Under the pieces are notes generated by a model that ran no database searches, was not told where the DNA came from, and was given only the letters and a program-made list of their open reading frames with translations. From the NCBI GenBank assembly GCA_016218975.1, contig JACRCO010000065.1, positions 1 through 64,000 of the forward strand: DNA of 64,000 nt, written 5' to 3'. Shown here piece by piece: positions 53,266 to 63,224 of the stretch (the first letter of the stretch is position 1; each line of letters opens with the position of its first letter). The DNA comes from Deltaproteobacteria bacterium (GTDB taxonomy: Bacteria; Desulfobacterota; Deferrimicrobia; Deferrimicrobiales; Deferrimicrobiaceae). The translations under genes and the position numbers were made by a program.

Positions 53266-54720
53266 TCACGGACCGGGAACCAGGCCTGCGGCCGCCGCCT
53301 GGATCAGGCGCAGGAGCGGGGCCGGGTATACGCCGATTCCGACGAGGAGCAGGACAAGCCCGGCCAGCGTGACAATCCCGGCAAGCGGAACCGCAGGCGC
53401 GAACGGAGCGGTACCGGCTCCCTCCCCCGGCAACCGCGAATAGACCGCAACGATGATCCTGAGGTAATAGAAGAGGCCGATGGTGCTGCCGAGCACAAGG
53501 GTTACCACCGGGAGCCACGCCTCCACCCGGATGCCTGCCGCAAGGATGTAGAACTTTCCCACAAATCCCGCGGTCAACGGAACTCCCGCCAGGGACAGGA
53601 GAGCCGCCGAAAAGATCCCGGCCAGCCAGGGCCGGCGCAGGAAGAGGCCCCGGTAATCGTCGATCGCATCCGCGTCCCGGTCCGGCCCGGACATGACGGT
53701 AACGACTCCGAAGGCCGCCAGCGTGGTGATGAAATACGCAACCAGGTAAAACATCACCGCTTCCCAGGCAAGGGGACCTCCCGCCGCAAGAGCCACCAGC
53801 AGGTAACCCAGGTGAGCGATCGAGGAATAGGCGAGAATGCGTTTCACGTTGCTTTGCAGGAGGGCCAACAGGTTTCCCGCCAGGATCGAAGCCACCGCGA
53901 CGACGTTTATCGCCGCCAGCGCGGACGGGGAATCGTAGGCCCCCGCGTCGACCACGTACCGGAGGAGAAGCGCCGCCATGGCGCCCTTCGACACGGTGGC
54001 CACGAAGGCCGTCGCGGGTGCGGGGGCTCCCTCGTAGACGTCCGGTGTCCACAGGTGGAATGGGACCACTCCCAGCTTGAACCCCGCCCCGGCGAGGATC
54101 AGCCCCAGCCCCGCAAGGAGATAGGCGTCCCGGAACCCGCCTGCAAGGGAAAGCGACGCGCCTGGACGCACGAACTCCATCGTCCCGCAGCGGGCGTACA
54201 CCAGGGCCATCCCGAAGAGAAGGAAGGCTGATGACGCACCCGCGAGGATAAGGTATTTCAGTCCAGCCTCGAGGGAAATATCGCCCTCCCGCGGGTAGGC
54301 GACCATGGCGTAGAGCGAGACGCTCAGGAGCTCCAGCCCCAGGAAGAAGGACGCAAAGTGCCGGCTCCCTGCCAGGACGGCCGAACCCAGCACCGCGAGA
54401 AGCAGGAAGAAGTAGAATTCCTCCTTCGGGTCCGGCCTGTCCCGGAGATACCCGAATGAAATGAGGACCACCGCGAAGCCCGACGCGAAGATCAGTCCCA
54501 TGCAAAAGAGGGCGTACCGGTCGACTGACAGGAGCGGAGTGACCTGCCGGGGGGACAGCGGGGATACCGCCGGAACGAGCGCGAAGGCCGCGGCGAGGGA
54601 GAGGGCCGCCAGTCCGGCCGCAAGCGCGTGGCTGCGGAAAGTGGCGGCGATCATCACAGCCACCGACCCCGCGGCGACCGCGATCAGCGGAAGAAGGGCG
54701 AGCACGTCGGAGGCGGGCAT
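53266..54720 (-). CDS. nuoN: NADH-quinone oxidoreductase subunit N
   Basis: 484 aa, a 14-helix antiporter-like Complex I subunit that forms part of the membrane arm. Key stretches: FFLGLELLSVSLYAMVAYPR (Glu of TM5), KYLILAGASSAFLLFGMALV, GAGFKLGVVPFHLWTPDVYE (the TM8 loop with Lys/His), VKRILAYSSIAHLGYLLVAL and TAGFVGKFYILAAG. Gene order and size match NuoN at the end of the nuo operon. It begins three bases after the nuoM stop. It ends nine bases from thiD, so the two operons converge. Confidence 0.95.
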   Translation of the reverse strand: MPASDVLALLPLIAVAAGSVAVMIAATFRSHALAAGLAALSLAAAFALVPAVSPLSPRQVTPLLSVDRYALFCMGLIFASGFAVVLISFGYLRDRPDPKEEFYFFLLLAVLGSAVLAGSRHFASFFLGLELLSVSLYAMVAYPREGDISLEAGLKYLILAGASSAFLLFGMALVYARCGTMEFVRPGASLSLAGGFRDAYLLAGLGLILAGAGFKLGVVPFHLWTPDVYEGAPAPATAFVATVSKGAMAALLLRYVVDAGAYDSPSALAAINVVAVASILAGNLLALLQSNVKRILAYSSIAHLGYLLVALAAGGPLAWEAVMFYLVAYFITTLAAFGVVTVMSGPDRDADAIDDYRGLFLRRPWLAGIFSAALLSLAGVPLTAGFVGKFYILAAGIRVEAWLPVVTLVLGSTIGLFYYLRIIVAVYSRLPGEGAGTAPFAPAVPLAGIVTLAGLVLLLVGIGVYPAPLLRLIQAAAAGLVPGP

Positions 54721-54723
54721 GTC

Positions 54724-56223
54724 TCACCTCCCCGCCGGCGCGGAAGCGACGGAGACGGACGCGGCGATGCGGTAGAGATCCGGCGCCGCCGTGTCGATCA
54801 AGGTTTGCGGGCGCAGCCCGATCCACAGGAGAAGGGCTATCATCGCGGCCATTACAACCATCTCCCGCATCGTGAAGTCCGGGAAGGTCCAGCCACGCAC
54901 GTTCGACCCGTGAAAGGTCTGCTGGACCAGGCGCAGGGAGTAGACCGTCGCGGCGACCAGGCCGACGACGGCGACGGCCGTTACGGCGGGATCGACCCGG
55001 TAAGCCCCCAGGAGCACCAGGAACTCCGCCACGAAGTTGCCGATGCCGGGCAGGCCCAGGGAGGCAAGGGCGAAGAAAAGGCCTGCCCCCGCCATCCGCG
55101 GGGAGACCGCCCACAGCCCCTCCATCATGTCCATGTCCCGCGTGTGGATCCTCTCCTGGAGCGCCCCCGCCAGGATGAAGAGGCCCCCCGTGCTGAGCCC
55201 GTGGCAGATCATCTGAAGGACCGCGCCCTGGAGCGCCAGGACGCTCCCGGAATAGATCCCCAGCATGACGAATCCCAGGTGGCTGACGCTCGTGTACGCC
55301 ACCAGCCGCTTCAGGTCGGACTGGGCGAAGGCCAGCAAGGCGCCGTAAAGGATACCGGCCGCCCCCAACGCCATGGCCAGGGGCGCGAATGCGCGCGCCG
55401 CTTCCGGAAAGAGAGGGACGGCGAAGCGCAGGAGGCCGTAGGCGCCCGTCTTGAGGAGAAGACCGGCGAGGATCACGCTCCCCGCGGTGGGCGCCTCCGT
55501 GTGGGCGTCCGGAAGCCAGGTGTGCAGCGGCACTGCGGGCAGCTTCACGGCGAAGGCTGCAAAGAAACCGAGCATGAGCCACCATGATGTCGCCCCTCCC
55601 ATCGGGGTGCCGAGGAGCCGCTCGTAGTCGAAGGTGTAGACGCCGGTGGCGCGGTGATGGACGAAATAAAGTCCCAGGATGGCGAGGAGCATGAGCAGCC
55701 CGGAGAGCTGCGTGAACAGGAAGAACTTTACCGCGGCGTAGATGCGGTTCTCGTGGCCCCAGACGGCGATGAGAAAATACATCGGGACGAGCATCAGCTC
55801 CCAGAAAAAATAGAAGAGGAAAAGGTCCAGGGACAGGAAGACGCCCAGCACCCCCGAGAGGACCCACATCAGGTTGAAGTGGAAGAACCCGACCTGTTCC
55901 CGGATCTCGGTCCACGAAGCGGCCACCGCGGCGATCCCCAGGAACACGGTCAGCGCCGAAAGAAGCAGGCTGATCCCGTCCATCGCCAGGCGGAGGCCGA
56001 TTCCGAAACGGGGTATCCAGCTCCACCGCAGCTCCGCGATCCAGCCGCCGGCCGACCCGTCCATCCGTGGGAATGATACGGCCCACAGGACGAGGACGAG
56101 CAGTAGATCGAGTGTCAGGGCGGCAAGGCAGACCCAACGGGGCCGGCGCGCGTCTCCGCACTCGAGCAGCCAGGCGACGACTCCCCCTGCAAGCGGGATG
56201 AGAATGAGTACCGGCAGGATCAT
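54724..56223 (-). CDS. nuoM: NADH-quinone oxidoreductase subunit M
   Basis: 499 aa from the ATG at 56223, which overlaps the nuoL stop (ATGA); the longer frame to 56457 lies inside nuoL. An antiporter-like proton channel: FYFFWELMLVPMYFLIAVWG (Glu), AVKFFLFTQLSGLLMLLAIL, AVKLPAVPLHTWLPDAHTEA (the TM8 Lys/His region), DLKRLVAYTSVSHLGFVMLG and MICHGLSTGGLFILAG. All expected helices seem to be present. Confidence 0.95.
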   Translation of the reverse strand: MILPVLILIPLAGGVVAWLLECGDARRPRWVCLAALTLDLLLVLVLWAVSFPRMDGSAGGWIAELRWSWIPRFGIGLRLAMDGISLLLSALTVFLGIAAVAASWTEIREQVGFFHFNLMWVLSGVLGVFLSLDLFLFYFFWELMLVPMYFLIAVWGHENRIYAAVKFFLFTQLSGLLMLLAILGLYFVHHRATGVYTFDYERLLGTPMGGATSWWLMLGFFAAFAVKLPAVPLHTWLPDAHTEAPTAGSVILAGLLLKTGAYGLLRFAVPLFPEAARAFAPLAMALGAAGILYGALLAFAQSDLKRLVAYTSVSHLGFVMLGIYSGSVLALQGAVLQMICHGLSTGGLFILAGALQERIHTRDMDMMEGLWAVSPRMAGAGLFFALASLGLPGIGNFVAEFLVLLGAYRVDPAVTAVAVVGLVAATVYSLRLVQQTFHGSNVRGWTFPDFTMREMVVMAAMIALLLWIGLRPQTLIDTAAPDLYRIAASVSVASAPAGR

Positions 56224-58112
56224 AGAAACAGCACGATGGCCACGAGGCCTGCGGCTCCCGCCGCGATCGCCGCGGCGTACCAGCGCACGTTCCCGGTCTG
56301 GGTCCGGACGAGGACGCGGTGCAGCATCCTGTTGAAGAGAGCCACGCCGTCGTAGAACGAGTCGATGAAATCGTCCCGGTTGACCGCCGCCGCCCGAACG
56401 ACCGGGCGGACGATGAGCCGGTCGTACAGCCGGTCGAATCCCCACCCCGAGAGCCATAACCGGTGCACCGCCTCCCCCATCGAAGTCCGGGCCAATCGAT
56501 CGATGACGCCGGGGCGGCGCAGGAACAGCAGGTACGCCACCCCGATGCCAAGGAGCGATGCGGCGATCGCGAGGAGCTGCGGAATCACCGATGCGCCGGC
56601 GACTCCTTCAGGTTCCGCGGGGACCGGGAGTGCGGTTCCGAGGAATCCGGTGAGCCGGGCGGAGCCGCCAAGGGTCCCCGGGATCTCGACGAACCCGGCC
56701 CCGACGGAAAGAACCGCGAGGACCGCCAGCGGAAGCTCGATCCGGACGCTCGGCCTCCTGTCGGCAGGCCCCTTCGGAGCCCCGAAGAAGACCTGGAATA
56801 TCAGGCGGAAGATGTAGATCCCGGTGATGACGGCCCCCGTCCACCCGGCCGCAAAGAGCCACGGCCCCCCGGAGGGCGAGGACCATGCGTGCCGTAGGAT
56901 CTCGTCCTTGCTGTAGAATCCCGCTGTCACCAGGGGGAAGCCGGAGAGCGATGCCCCGGCGGCAAGGAAGGTCCAGAATGCCAGCGGAAGCTCCTTCCGC
57001 AGGCCTCCCATCCGGAAGATGTCGTGCTCGTGGTGCAGGGCCCGGATGACGGCGCCTGCCGCAAGGAACAGGAGCGCCTTGAAGAACGCGTGGGTCATGA
57101 AGTGGAAGATGGCGGCCGTATACGCCCCCACTCCCAGTGCAAGGAACATGTAACCGATCTGGCTGATCGTCGAGTAGGCGAGGACCCTCTTTATATCCCT
57201 TTGCACCATGGCGCTTGCTCCCGCCACGAGGAGCGTCAGGGCCCCGATCACGGCGACGGCGTGCTGGACGGGGGGAGCCAGGGTGTAAAGCGCATGTGTG
57301 CGGGCGACGAGGTAGACCCCCGCGGTCACCATGGTGGCGGCGTGGATCAGGGCGGAGACCGGGGTGGGGCCCGCCATGGCGTCCGGCAGCCATGTCTGGA
57401 GGGGGATCTGGGCGGACTTTCCCAGCGCCCCGCCGAGCAGAAGCGCCGCGGCGGCGACAGGCATCGCCGATCCCGGCGTCCACGAAAGCCCCGCCCGCCG
57501 CATCATCTCCTGGATATCCATAGTTCCCAGCTCGGTGAAGACAAGGAAGAGGCCGACGGCCATCGCGGCATCGCCGATCCTGGTCACGATGAAGGCTTTT
57601 CTGGCCGCCGCGCCGTTGGCGGGGTCCTTGTACCAGAAGCCGATGAGCAGGTAGCTGCACAGACCCACTCCTTCCCAGCCGAGATACAGAAGGAGCAGGT
57701 TGTCGGCCAGCACCAGGATGAGCATCATCGCCACGAAGAGGTTCATGTAGGCGAAGAACCGGCCGTACCCTTCCTCCTCGATCATGAACTCGGAGGAGTA
57801 AAGGTGTATGAGGAAGGCGACGAAGGTGATGACGGCCATCATCAACAGGGAGAGCGCGTCAAGGCGCAGCGCGATCCGGGGCGCAAAGCCGTCGATGTCG
57901 ATCCAGGTCCAGAGCTGCTGGACGAAGGCGTGGCCGGGGGGAGGATGGACCAGGAAAGAGGCGGCGACAAGAAGGGCCCCCAAGGCCGAGAGCCCCACGG
58001 CGCCCACGCCGACAAGCGCGGCCTGCGGCCTCGTGAGCCGGCCCGCTCCGGCGGCCAGCACGGAGAAGCCGGCGAGCGGAAGCGCGGGGACGAGCCACAG
58101 AAGGGACAACAT
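56220..58112 (-). CDS. nuoL: NADH-quinone oxidoreductase subunit L
   Basis: 630 aa, the terminal antiporter-like subunit. Motifs: LYLGWEGVGLCSYLLIGFWY (Glu), KSAQIPLQTWLPDAMAGPTP, VSALIHAATMVTAGVYLVAR, QRDIKRVLAYSTISQIGYMF and FHFMTHAFFKALLFLAAGAV. The C-terminal part carries the long amphipathic (HL) helix and an extra helix (WYAAAIAAGAAGLVAIVLFL). Starts six bases after the nuoK stop and overlaps nuoM. Confidence 0.95.
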   Translation of the reverse strand: MLSLLWLVPALPLAGFSVLAAGAGRLTRPQAALVGVGAVGLSALGALLVAASFLVHPPPGHAFVQQLWTWIDIDGFAPRIALRLDALSLLMMAVITFVAFLIHLYSSEFMIEEEGYGRFFAYMNLFVAMMLILVLADNLLLLYLGWEGVGLCSYLLIGFWYKDPANGAAARKAFIVTRIGDAAMAVGLFLVFTELGTMDIQEMMRRAGLSWTPGSAMPVAAAALLLGGALGKSAQIPLQTWLPDAMAGPTPVSALIHAATMVTAGVYLVARTHALYTLAPPVQHAVAVIGALTLLVAGASAMVQRDIKRVLAYSTISQIGYMFLALGVGAYTAAIFHFMTHAFFKALLFLAAGAVIRALHHEHDIFRMGGLRKELPLAFWTFLAAGASLSGFPLVTAGFYSKDEILRHAWSSPSGGPWLFAAGWTGAVITGIYIFRLIFQVFFGAPKGPADRRPSVRIELPLAVLAVLSVGAGFVEIPGTLGGSARLTGFLGTALPVPAEPEGVAGASVIPQLLAIAASLLGIGVAYLLFLRRPGVIDRLARTSMGEAVHRLWLSGWGFDRLYDRLIVRPVVRAAAVNRDDFIDSFYDGVALFNRMLHRVLVRTQTGNVRWYAAAIAAGAAGLVAIVLFL

Positions 58113-58117
58113 TTCCG

Positions 58118-58426
58118 TCAGCCCCGCATCCGGCTGGCCGCGTCGGCGTCCACCGTCTTGAACCGGTGGAACATACGCAGGACCAGCGCCAGCCCGACGG
58201 AGACCTCCGCGGCCGCCATCGTCAGGATGAAGATGAACATCACCTGGCCGTCGGCCTGCCCCCAGCTGGAGCCGGCGACCACGAAGGCGAGCCCCGCCGC
58301 GTTGAGCATAATCTCGATCGACATCAGGATGAAGATGACGTTGCGGCGGACGAGGAGCCCGGCGAGTCCCAGCCCGAAGAGGATCCCCGCCAGCAGCAGT
58401 CCGTGCCCGACCGGAGCCGCGCCCAT
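58118..58426 (-). CDS. nuoK: NADH-quinone oxidoreductase subunit K
   Basis: 102 aa, three helices, normal size. [40 protein letters not shown] (Glu of MSIEIMLNA) and [20 protein letters not shown] (the second Glu), the two conserved glutamates of the proton path. Start at 58426 follows nuoJ closely; the longer frame lies inside nuoJ. Confidence 0.94.
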   Translation of the reverse strand: MGAAPVGHGLLLAGILFGLGLAGLLVRRNVIFILMSIEIMLNAAGLAFVVAGSSWGQADGQVMFIFILTMAAAEVSVGLALVLRMFHRFKTVDADAASRMRG

Positions 58427-58430
58427 GCCG

Positions 58431-58964
58431 CTACTCCCCTCCCCCTCGCCCGTGTCCCGAATCCCGATCCGTGCCGCGCCGGCCGAGGTGGTACGCGCCA
58501 ACGAGCCCCGCAAGGAGCAGCATGGAGGCCAGCTCCACGCCGAGCAGATACGGTCCGTACAGGACGATCGCAACCTGCTTGGGCCCGACTACCAAGGCGC
58601 CGGAGACCTTCTGTGCGGTCTCGCCGCGCGACAGTACGTAGATCAGCTCGATGAGCAGGAGGACGCAAAGGGCCGCGGGCCCGCCCCAGATCCCCGGACG
58701 AAGCCACGACGCTTCCTGCGCAGCCGCCGCCTTCCCCAGGTTGAGCATCATGATGACGAACAGGAAGAGCACCATGATGACGCCCGCGTAGACGATAACT
58801 TCCAGGGCGGCGATGAACGGCGCGCCCAGGGAGAGAAAGACCAGCGCCACGGACAGGAGCGACACGACAAGGTATAGCAGGGCGTGCACGGCGGAAAGCC
58901 GCGTGATCACCATCGCAGTGGAGAAGATCGCGACGGCGGCCGCGATGTAGAAGGTCGTGCCCAT
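58431..58964 (-). CDS. nuoJ: NADH-quinone oxidoreductase subunit J
   Basis: 177 aa, five helices: [60 protein letters not shown] (the TM3 with the conserved Y-A-G-x-I-M-V-L pi-bulge) and a polar loop before the last helix [20 protein letters not shown]. Sits between nuoI (30 bases upstream) and nuoK. Confidence 0.94.
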   Translation of the reverse strand: MGTTFYIAAAVAIFSTAMVITRLSAVHALLYLVVSLLSVALVFLSLGAPFIAALEVIVYAGVIMVLFLFVIMMLNLGKAAAAQEASWLRPGIWGGPAALCVLLLIELIYVLSRGETAQKVSGALVVGPKQVAIVLYGPYLLGVELASMLLLAGLVGAYHLGRRGTDRDSGHGRGGGE

Positions 58965-58994
58965 GCGCGGTCCTTCGTCCGCCCCGGGGGCCTC

Positions 58995-59546
58995 TTACGG
59001 CAGAAGCCCCTTGGGGTCCGCCGGAGGCTCCTCGTTCTCGGCCTCCCCCTTCTCCTTCCCCTTGATCGCGAGTCCCGCTACACGGTAGAAGTTGTACTCC
59101 GGGTATTTCCCGGGACCGCTGATGAGCAGGTCCTCCTTCTCGTAGACCATGTTCGCGCGGTCATACTCGCTCATCTCGAAGTCGGGGGTGAGCTGGATGG
59201 CGTAGGTCGGGCAAGCCTCCTCGCAGAAGCCGCAGAAAATGCAGCGTGAAAAGTTGATCCGGAAAAACTCCGGGTACCGCCGGCCGTACCCGTCCTCGGT
59301 CGCATCGAGGGCGATGCAGTCCACGGGGCAGGCGACGGCGCACAGGTAGCAGGCCACGCACCGTTCCTCGCCGTCGGGGTCCCGGGCCAGGATGATTCGC
59401 CCCCTCCACCGCGGCGCAAGGTACGCCTTCTCCTCAGGGTACTGCACGGTCGCCTTCCTGCGGAAGAGGTGGCGGAAGACCTCCCACATTGTCCGCAGCG
59501 AGCTTGCGATCGCGCTATCGGGAGAGAAGGGATGTCCGCCCGTCAT
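58995..59546 (-). CDS. nuoI: NADH-quinone oxidoreductase subunit I (two [4Fe-4S])
   Basis: 183 aa from the ATG at 59546, overlapping the nuoH stop (ATGA). Two ferredoxin-type cluster motifs: [12 protein letters not shown] and [12 protein letters not shown], clusters N6a and N6b that carry electrons to quinone. The N-terminal helix ([20 protein letters not shown]) anchors it to NuoH. The C-terminal 30 residues are Lys/Glu/Pro-rich. Confidence 0.95.
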   Translation of the reverse strand: MTGGHPFSPDSAIASSLRTMWEVFRHLFRRKATVQYPEEKAYLAPRWRGRIILARDPDGEERCVACYLCAVACPVDCIALDATEDGYGRRYPEFFRINFSRCIFCGFCEEACPTYAIQLTPDFEMSEYDRANMVYEKEDLLISGPGKYPEYNFYRVAGLAIKGKEKGEAENEEPPADPKGLLP

Positions 59547-60505
59547 GATCCCCCCCGCGCAGCCAGCACGATCCCGCCCGTGACGACCAGGTTGAGGAGG
59601 GACAGCGGCAGAAGGAACTTCCATCCGTATGCCATGAGCTGGTCGTAGCGCGGTCTCGGCAGGGAGGCGCGCAGCAGGATGAAAAATCCGACGAATAAGA
59701 GGGTCTTTAGCAGAAACCAGGCGACGGGAGGAAGCCCCGGACCGAGCCAACCTCCGAAGAACAGCGTCGCGATCAGAGCCGAGACCAGGGTTACGCCGAT
59801 GTACTCTCCGACGAAGAACATCCCGAACTTCATCCCCGAGTACTCGGTATGGAATCCCGCCACCAGCTCGCTCTCCGCCTCGGGAAGGTCGAAGGGTAGC
59901 CGGCGGGTCTCGGCGATCCCGGCGATCGTGAACACGATGAAGCCCGGGAGCTGGGGAACGACGAACCACATACTCTTTTGCGCCTCCACGATCTCGCGCA
60001 GGTCGAAGGAGCCGGCCAGGATCACCACCCCCATGAGCGACAGCCCCATGAAAACCTCGTAGGAGAGCATCTGCGCCGCAGCGCGCAATCCTCCCAGGAG
60101 GGAATACTTGCTGTTGGACGCCCATCCCGCCAGGACCACGCTGTAGACGGCCAGGGAGGACATGGCGAGGACGAAGAGCAGCCCGACGTCGAGGCTCGCG
60201 ACGCCGATGCCGGGCGCGACGGGGACGACGGCGAACGACAGGAGCGCCGTGACAACGATGATCGCCGGCGCGAGGACGAACGCGTGCCGCTCCGCAAAGG
60301 GGGGGATCCAGTCCTCCTTCGCGAAGAGCTTGATCATGTCGGCCACCACCTGAAAAATCCCCTGGGGACCCACCCGGTTCGGCCCGTACCGGTCCTGCCA
60401 GAAGGCGAGGAGGCGGCGCTCCGCCCAAACGAGGACGGCGGCCGCTGTAAGCACGGCCCCCAGGATCCCGAACACGTTGAGAAGCGCGCTCGCCGTTCCT
60501 GTCAT
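59543..60505 (-). CDS. nuoH: NADH-quinone oxidoreductase subunit H
   Basis: 320 aa, eight helices, the quinone-site subunit. Marks: [51 protein letters not shown] (Glu), [20 protein letters not shown] and [20 protein letters not shown], the E-x-E loop of the quinone cavity. The start at 60505 overlaps the nuoG stop (ATGA). Confidence 0.95.
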   Translation of the reverse strand: MTGTASALLNVFGILGAVLTAAAVLVWAERRLLAFWQDRYGPNRVGPQGIFQVVADMIKLFAKEDWIPPFAERHAFVLAPAIIVVTALLSFAVVPVAPGIGVASLDVGLLFVLAMSSLAVYSVVLAGWASNSKYSLLGGLRAAAQMLSYEVFMGLSLMGVVILAGSFDLREIVEAQKSMWFVVPQLPGFIVFTIAGIAETRRLPFDLPEAESELVAGFHTEYSGMKFGMFFVGEYIGVTLVSALIATLFFGGWLGPGLPPVAWFLLKTLLFVGFFILLRASLPRPRYDQLMAYGWKFLLPLSLLNLVVTGGIVLAARGGS

Positions 60506-63222
60506 GGCCGCTCCGCCGCCTTGATCGTCCCGAACCCGGGCAAAACCGCCCCCTTCCACCCGCCCATCCCCGCCGGCAGGCCGGCCGTGCCGCGGGGGAG
60601 ATCAGGCCGCAACGAAACCGGCAGGTAGCGGACGGCCCCGCCCAGTACAAGCTCCGCGTTTCCCCCCGGCTCGATCCGTAGCGCTGTGGCGTCGCGCGGG
60701 TTAAGCGCAAGGTAGGGAGCGGGCGCACGTTGGTTTATGGCCGGGGAAAGGGCGCTCGTCTCTTCCGAGCCGAAGATGTGGTGCAGGGGCAGGACAAGGA
60801 ATGACCCCTCCCTCGGCAAGAACGCCGGGGGGATCTCCTCGAACCACGCCGCCCTTCCGGATGTTGACGCCTCGATCAGCCGGATGCCGCTCTCCTCCCC
60901 GATCCATGGGGCGGCCCCCTCCGCCTGGAACTTGATCGTCGCCTGGACCGAGTTCCACGAGGGCGCCCAGAACCGGGAAACAAGCGGCGCCGGGGGGATC
61001 CCCGGGAACCCTTCCATTGAAAATGAGAGCGCGTTATCGGGGTCGTCGGGAGGTCTCGGCTCGTGGACGCTTAAGTTCGCCAGGATCGCTGTGCGGCCGC
61101 TGTAGCGTTGCGGCTGCCTCGGGATCTTCTGTCCCGCGATTCGGAATTCGGCGTAAGGGGCGCACTCGGAAATTCGCCGGAAGACGGGCAGCGCCTCGGC
61201 GAGGGCGGCGGCGACGTCGTCCACCTTTTTCCACTCCGCACCCTCCGGTCTGCCGAGGGATGAAAGGGCGTCATGCAGCCAGCGCCAGCTTTCCCGTATT
61301 TCTCCGTTCGGGGAGAGCACCCGATGGAATCGCTGCGCCCGCCCCTCGCCGCTCACCACAGTTCCGTTCGTCTCGGCGAAGGTCCCCCCGGGCAGGAGGA
61401 GATCCGCCTTCGAGGCGGTGTCGTGAAGCAGGTGGTCGACGACGATCACGTGCTTCGCCTTCCCCAGGAAGGCGTCAACTTCCGCGGCATCCGCGCGGCG
61501 GTAGAGGTCGTTCTCCAGAACGATTACCGTGTCCGCATTTCCCTCCTCGACCGCCCGGAACGCCTCCGGGAGGCTTCGGCCTTCAAAAAGCGCCAGCCCG
61601 AGGGCATTGCACTCGGGGACAGTGAAGCAGAGCCTCGCCGGCAGGCCCGACTCGCAGAGGGCCCGCGCTATGTTTGCAGCGGCGAGGATCACCGGCTCGC
61701 TGCCGCACCCGGTCCCCGAGACGACGAGCGGCAGCCTAGCGCCCGAAAGCGCCGCCGCGATCTCCGCGCCCAGGGCCCGCGCTTCTTCAGAAAGGTCCGG
61801 GACCGGGGGCGCGTCGGCGGACAGCTCCCTGGCAACCGCGAACCCCAGCCTGGCCAGGTCGTCGGGCGCGGCGCGGTACGTCCGGACGGCCAGGTCGTCG
61901 AGCTTCGTGCCGCAAGGCGAGGCGATGAAGAACGGGCCCCGATCGTCCTGAACGGCATCCCGGACCGCCCCGTCGTGCCAGAGGGGGATCTTCAGCCGTT
62001 CCGCGATCCGCATCGGGGCCTGGCGCGCCGACTGCCGGAGAGCCAGCGCCAGCCGCGGGGCCGTGTTCGTCACGTCCTCTCCCAGCACGAGCACCGCATC
62101 GCACTCCTCCACGTCCCTAATGGATGCAGCGGGCGCCGGGCCGTCCCGAAGGATGCCGGCGATGCGCCGGACCAGGCGTGACTCGCCTTCCGCCATACCG
62201 GCGTGGAACCGCTCCGGGCCCACAAGGGTGCGCAGCCCGAAGTTCGCCTCGAGCGAGGCGCGGGGGGACCCTATGCCGATCACTCTCCCGCTCTCCGAAA
62301 GAAGGCGCGCAAGGAGATCCTGCGCCTCTTCCCGGCGGGCGGCGACGGGGGTTGCGCCCCGGCCCGGCGCGCGCAACGGCTGCCGGATACGGTGTTCCCC
62401 ATTGACGAACTCGTAGCCGAACCGCCCCCGGTCGCACAGAAAATAACCGTTGACCTCGCCGTTGTACCGGTTGAGAATTCGTCGCAGCGTGCCGTACCGC
62501 TCTCCGGGTATCGTGTTGCACCCCAGGCCGCAATGCATGCATACGGAAGGCGCGGTCTGGAGGTCCCACTTCCTCGTGTAATGTATTTTCAGCGTCTTGT
62601 CGGTGAACACGCCGGTGGGACATACCTCGACGAGGTTCCCGCTGAATTCGTTTTCCAGCGTCCCGTCCTCGTGCCGTCCGAAGTAGACGTAGTGGTGCGC
62701 GCCCAGCGCCTGGAGATCGCGCCCCCCTGCGTAATCCCGGTAGAAGCGCACGCACCGGTAGCAGGCGATGCACCGGTTCATCTCGTGGTTGACGAAGGGA
62801 CCCAGGTCCTGGTTCCGGAAGGTCCTCTTCCGGAACCGGTACCGGCGGTAGGCGTGGCCGGTCATCACCGTCATGTCCTGGAGATGGCACTCGCCGCCTT
62901 CGTCGCAGACGGGACAGTCGTGGGGGTGTCCGACCATGAGCCACTCGATGACCCGTGCGCGGAATTCGCGCGCCTCCGGGTCGTCGATCGAGATTAGCGT
63001 CCCGTCGGCCGCCGGGGTCATGCACGACATAACTATCTTTCCCTTCGTGTCGCGCTCGTCCTGGAACTGCCTTACAGCGCACTGGCGGCACGCGCCCACG
63101 GAGTGCATCGCCGGGTGCCAGCAGAAGTAAGGGATGTCGAATCCCAGGGACAGGCAAGCGTGGAGGAGATTCTGCCCGTCCTTTACTTCGTACCATTTTC
63201 CGTCAACCCGGATTCGCGCCAT
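60502..63222 (-). CDS. nuoG: NADH-quinone oxidoreductase subunit G (with molybdopterin-type domain)
   Basis: 906 aa, from ATG 63222 two bases after the nuoF stop. The N-terminal ferredoxin domain has C-x11-C-x2-C ([13 protein letters not shown]) plus VMSCMTPA for N1b; the His-ligated N5 [13 protein letters not shown]4 C-I-A-C-Y-R-C...VEVCPTG. An extra C-M-H-C-G-L-G-C...FLCDRG matches the N7 cluster that many NuoG proteins have lost. The rest is the large bacterial molybdoenzyme-like domain without the cofactor ([20 protein letters not shown]). Confidence 0.94.
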   Translation of the reverse strand: MARIRVDGKWYEVKDGQNLLHACLSLGFDIPYFCWHPAMHSVGACRQCAVRQFQDERDTKGKIVMSCMTPAADGTLISIDDPEAREFRARVIEWLMVGHPHDCPVCDEGGECHLQDMTVMTGHAYRRYRFRKRTFRNQDLGPFVNHEMNRCIACYRCVRFYRDYAGGRDLQALGAHHYVYFGRHEDGTLENEFSGNLVEVCPTGVFTDKTLKIHYTRKWDLQTAPSVCMHCGLGCNTIPGERYGTLRRILNRYNGEVNGYFLCDRGRFGYEFVNGEHRIRQPLRAPGRGATPVAARREEAQDLLARLLSESGRVIGIGSPRASLEANFGLRTLVGPERFHAGMAEGESRLVRRIAGILRDGPAPAASIRDVEECDAVLVLGEDVTNTAPRLALALRQSARQAPMRIAERLKIPLWHDGAVRDAVQDDRGPFFIASPCGTKLDDLAVRTYRAAPDDLARLGFAVARELSADAPPVPDLSEEARALGAEIAAALSGARLPLVVSGTGCGSEPVILAAANIARALCESGLPARLCFTVPECNALGLALFEGRSLPEAFRAVEEGNADTVIVLENDLYRRADAAEVDAFLGKAKHVIVVDHLLHDTASKADLLLPGGTFAETNGTVVSGEGRAQRFHRVLSPNGEIRESWRWLHDALSSLGRPEGAEWKKVDDVAAALAEALPVFRRISECAPYAEFRIAGQKIPRQPQRYSGRTAILANLSVHEPRPPDDPDNALSFSMEGFPGIPPAPLVSRFWAPSWNSVQATIKFQAEGAAPWIGEESGIRLIEASTSGRAAWFEEIPPAFLPREGSFLVLPLHHIFGSEETSALSPAINQRAPAPYLALNPRDATALRIEPGGNAELVLGGAVRYLPVSLRPDLPRGTAGLPAGMGGWKGAVLPGFGTIKAAERP

Positions 63223-63224
63223 CC

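Noticed and set aside
53171-56551. 1126-codon minus-strand open frame
   Set aside because: It overlaps nuoN and nuoM in a different frame and has a low-complexity Arg/Pro/Gly composition.
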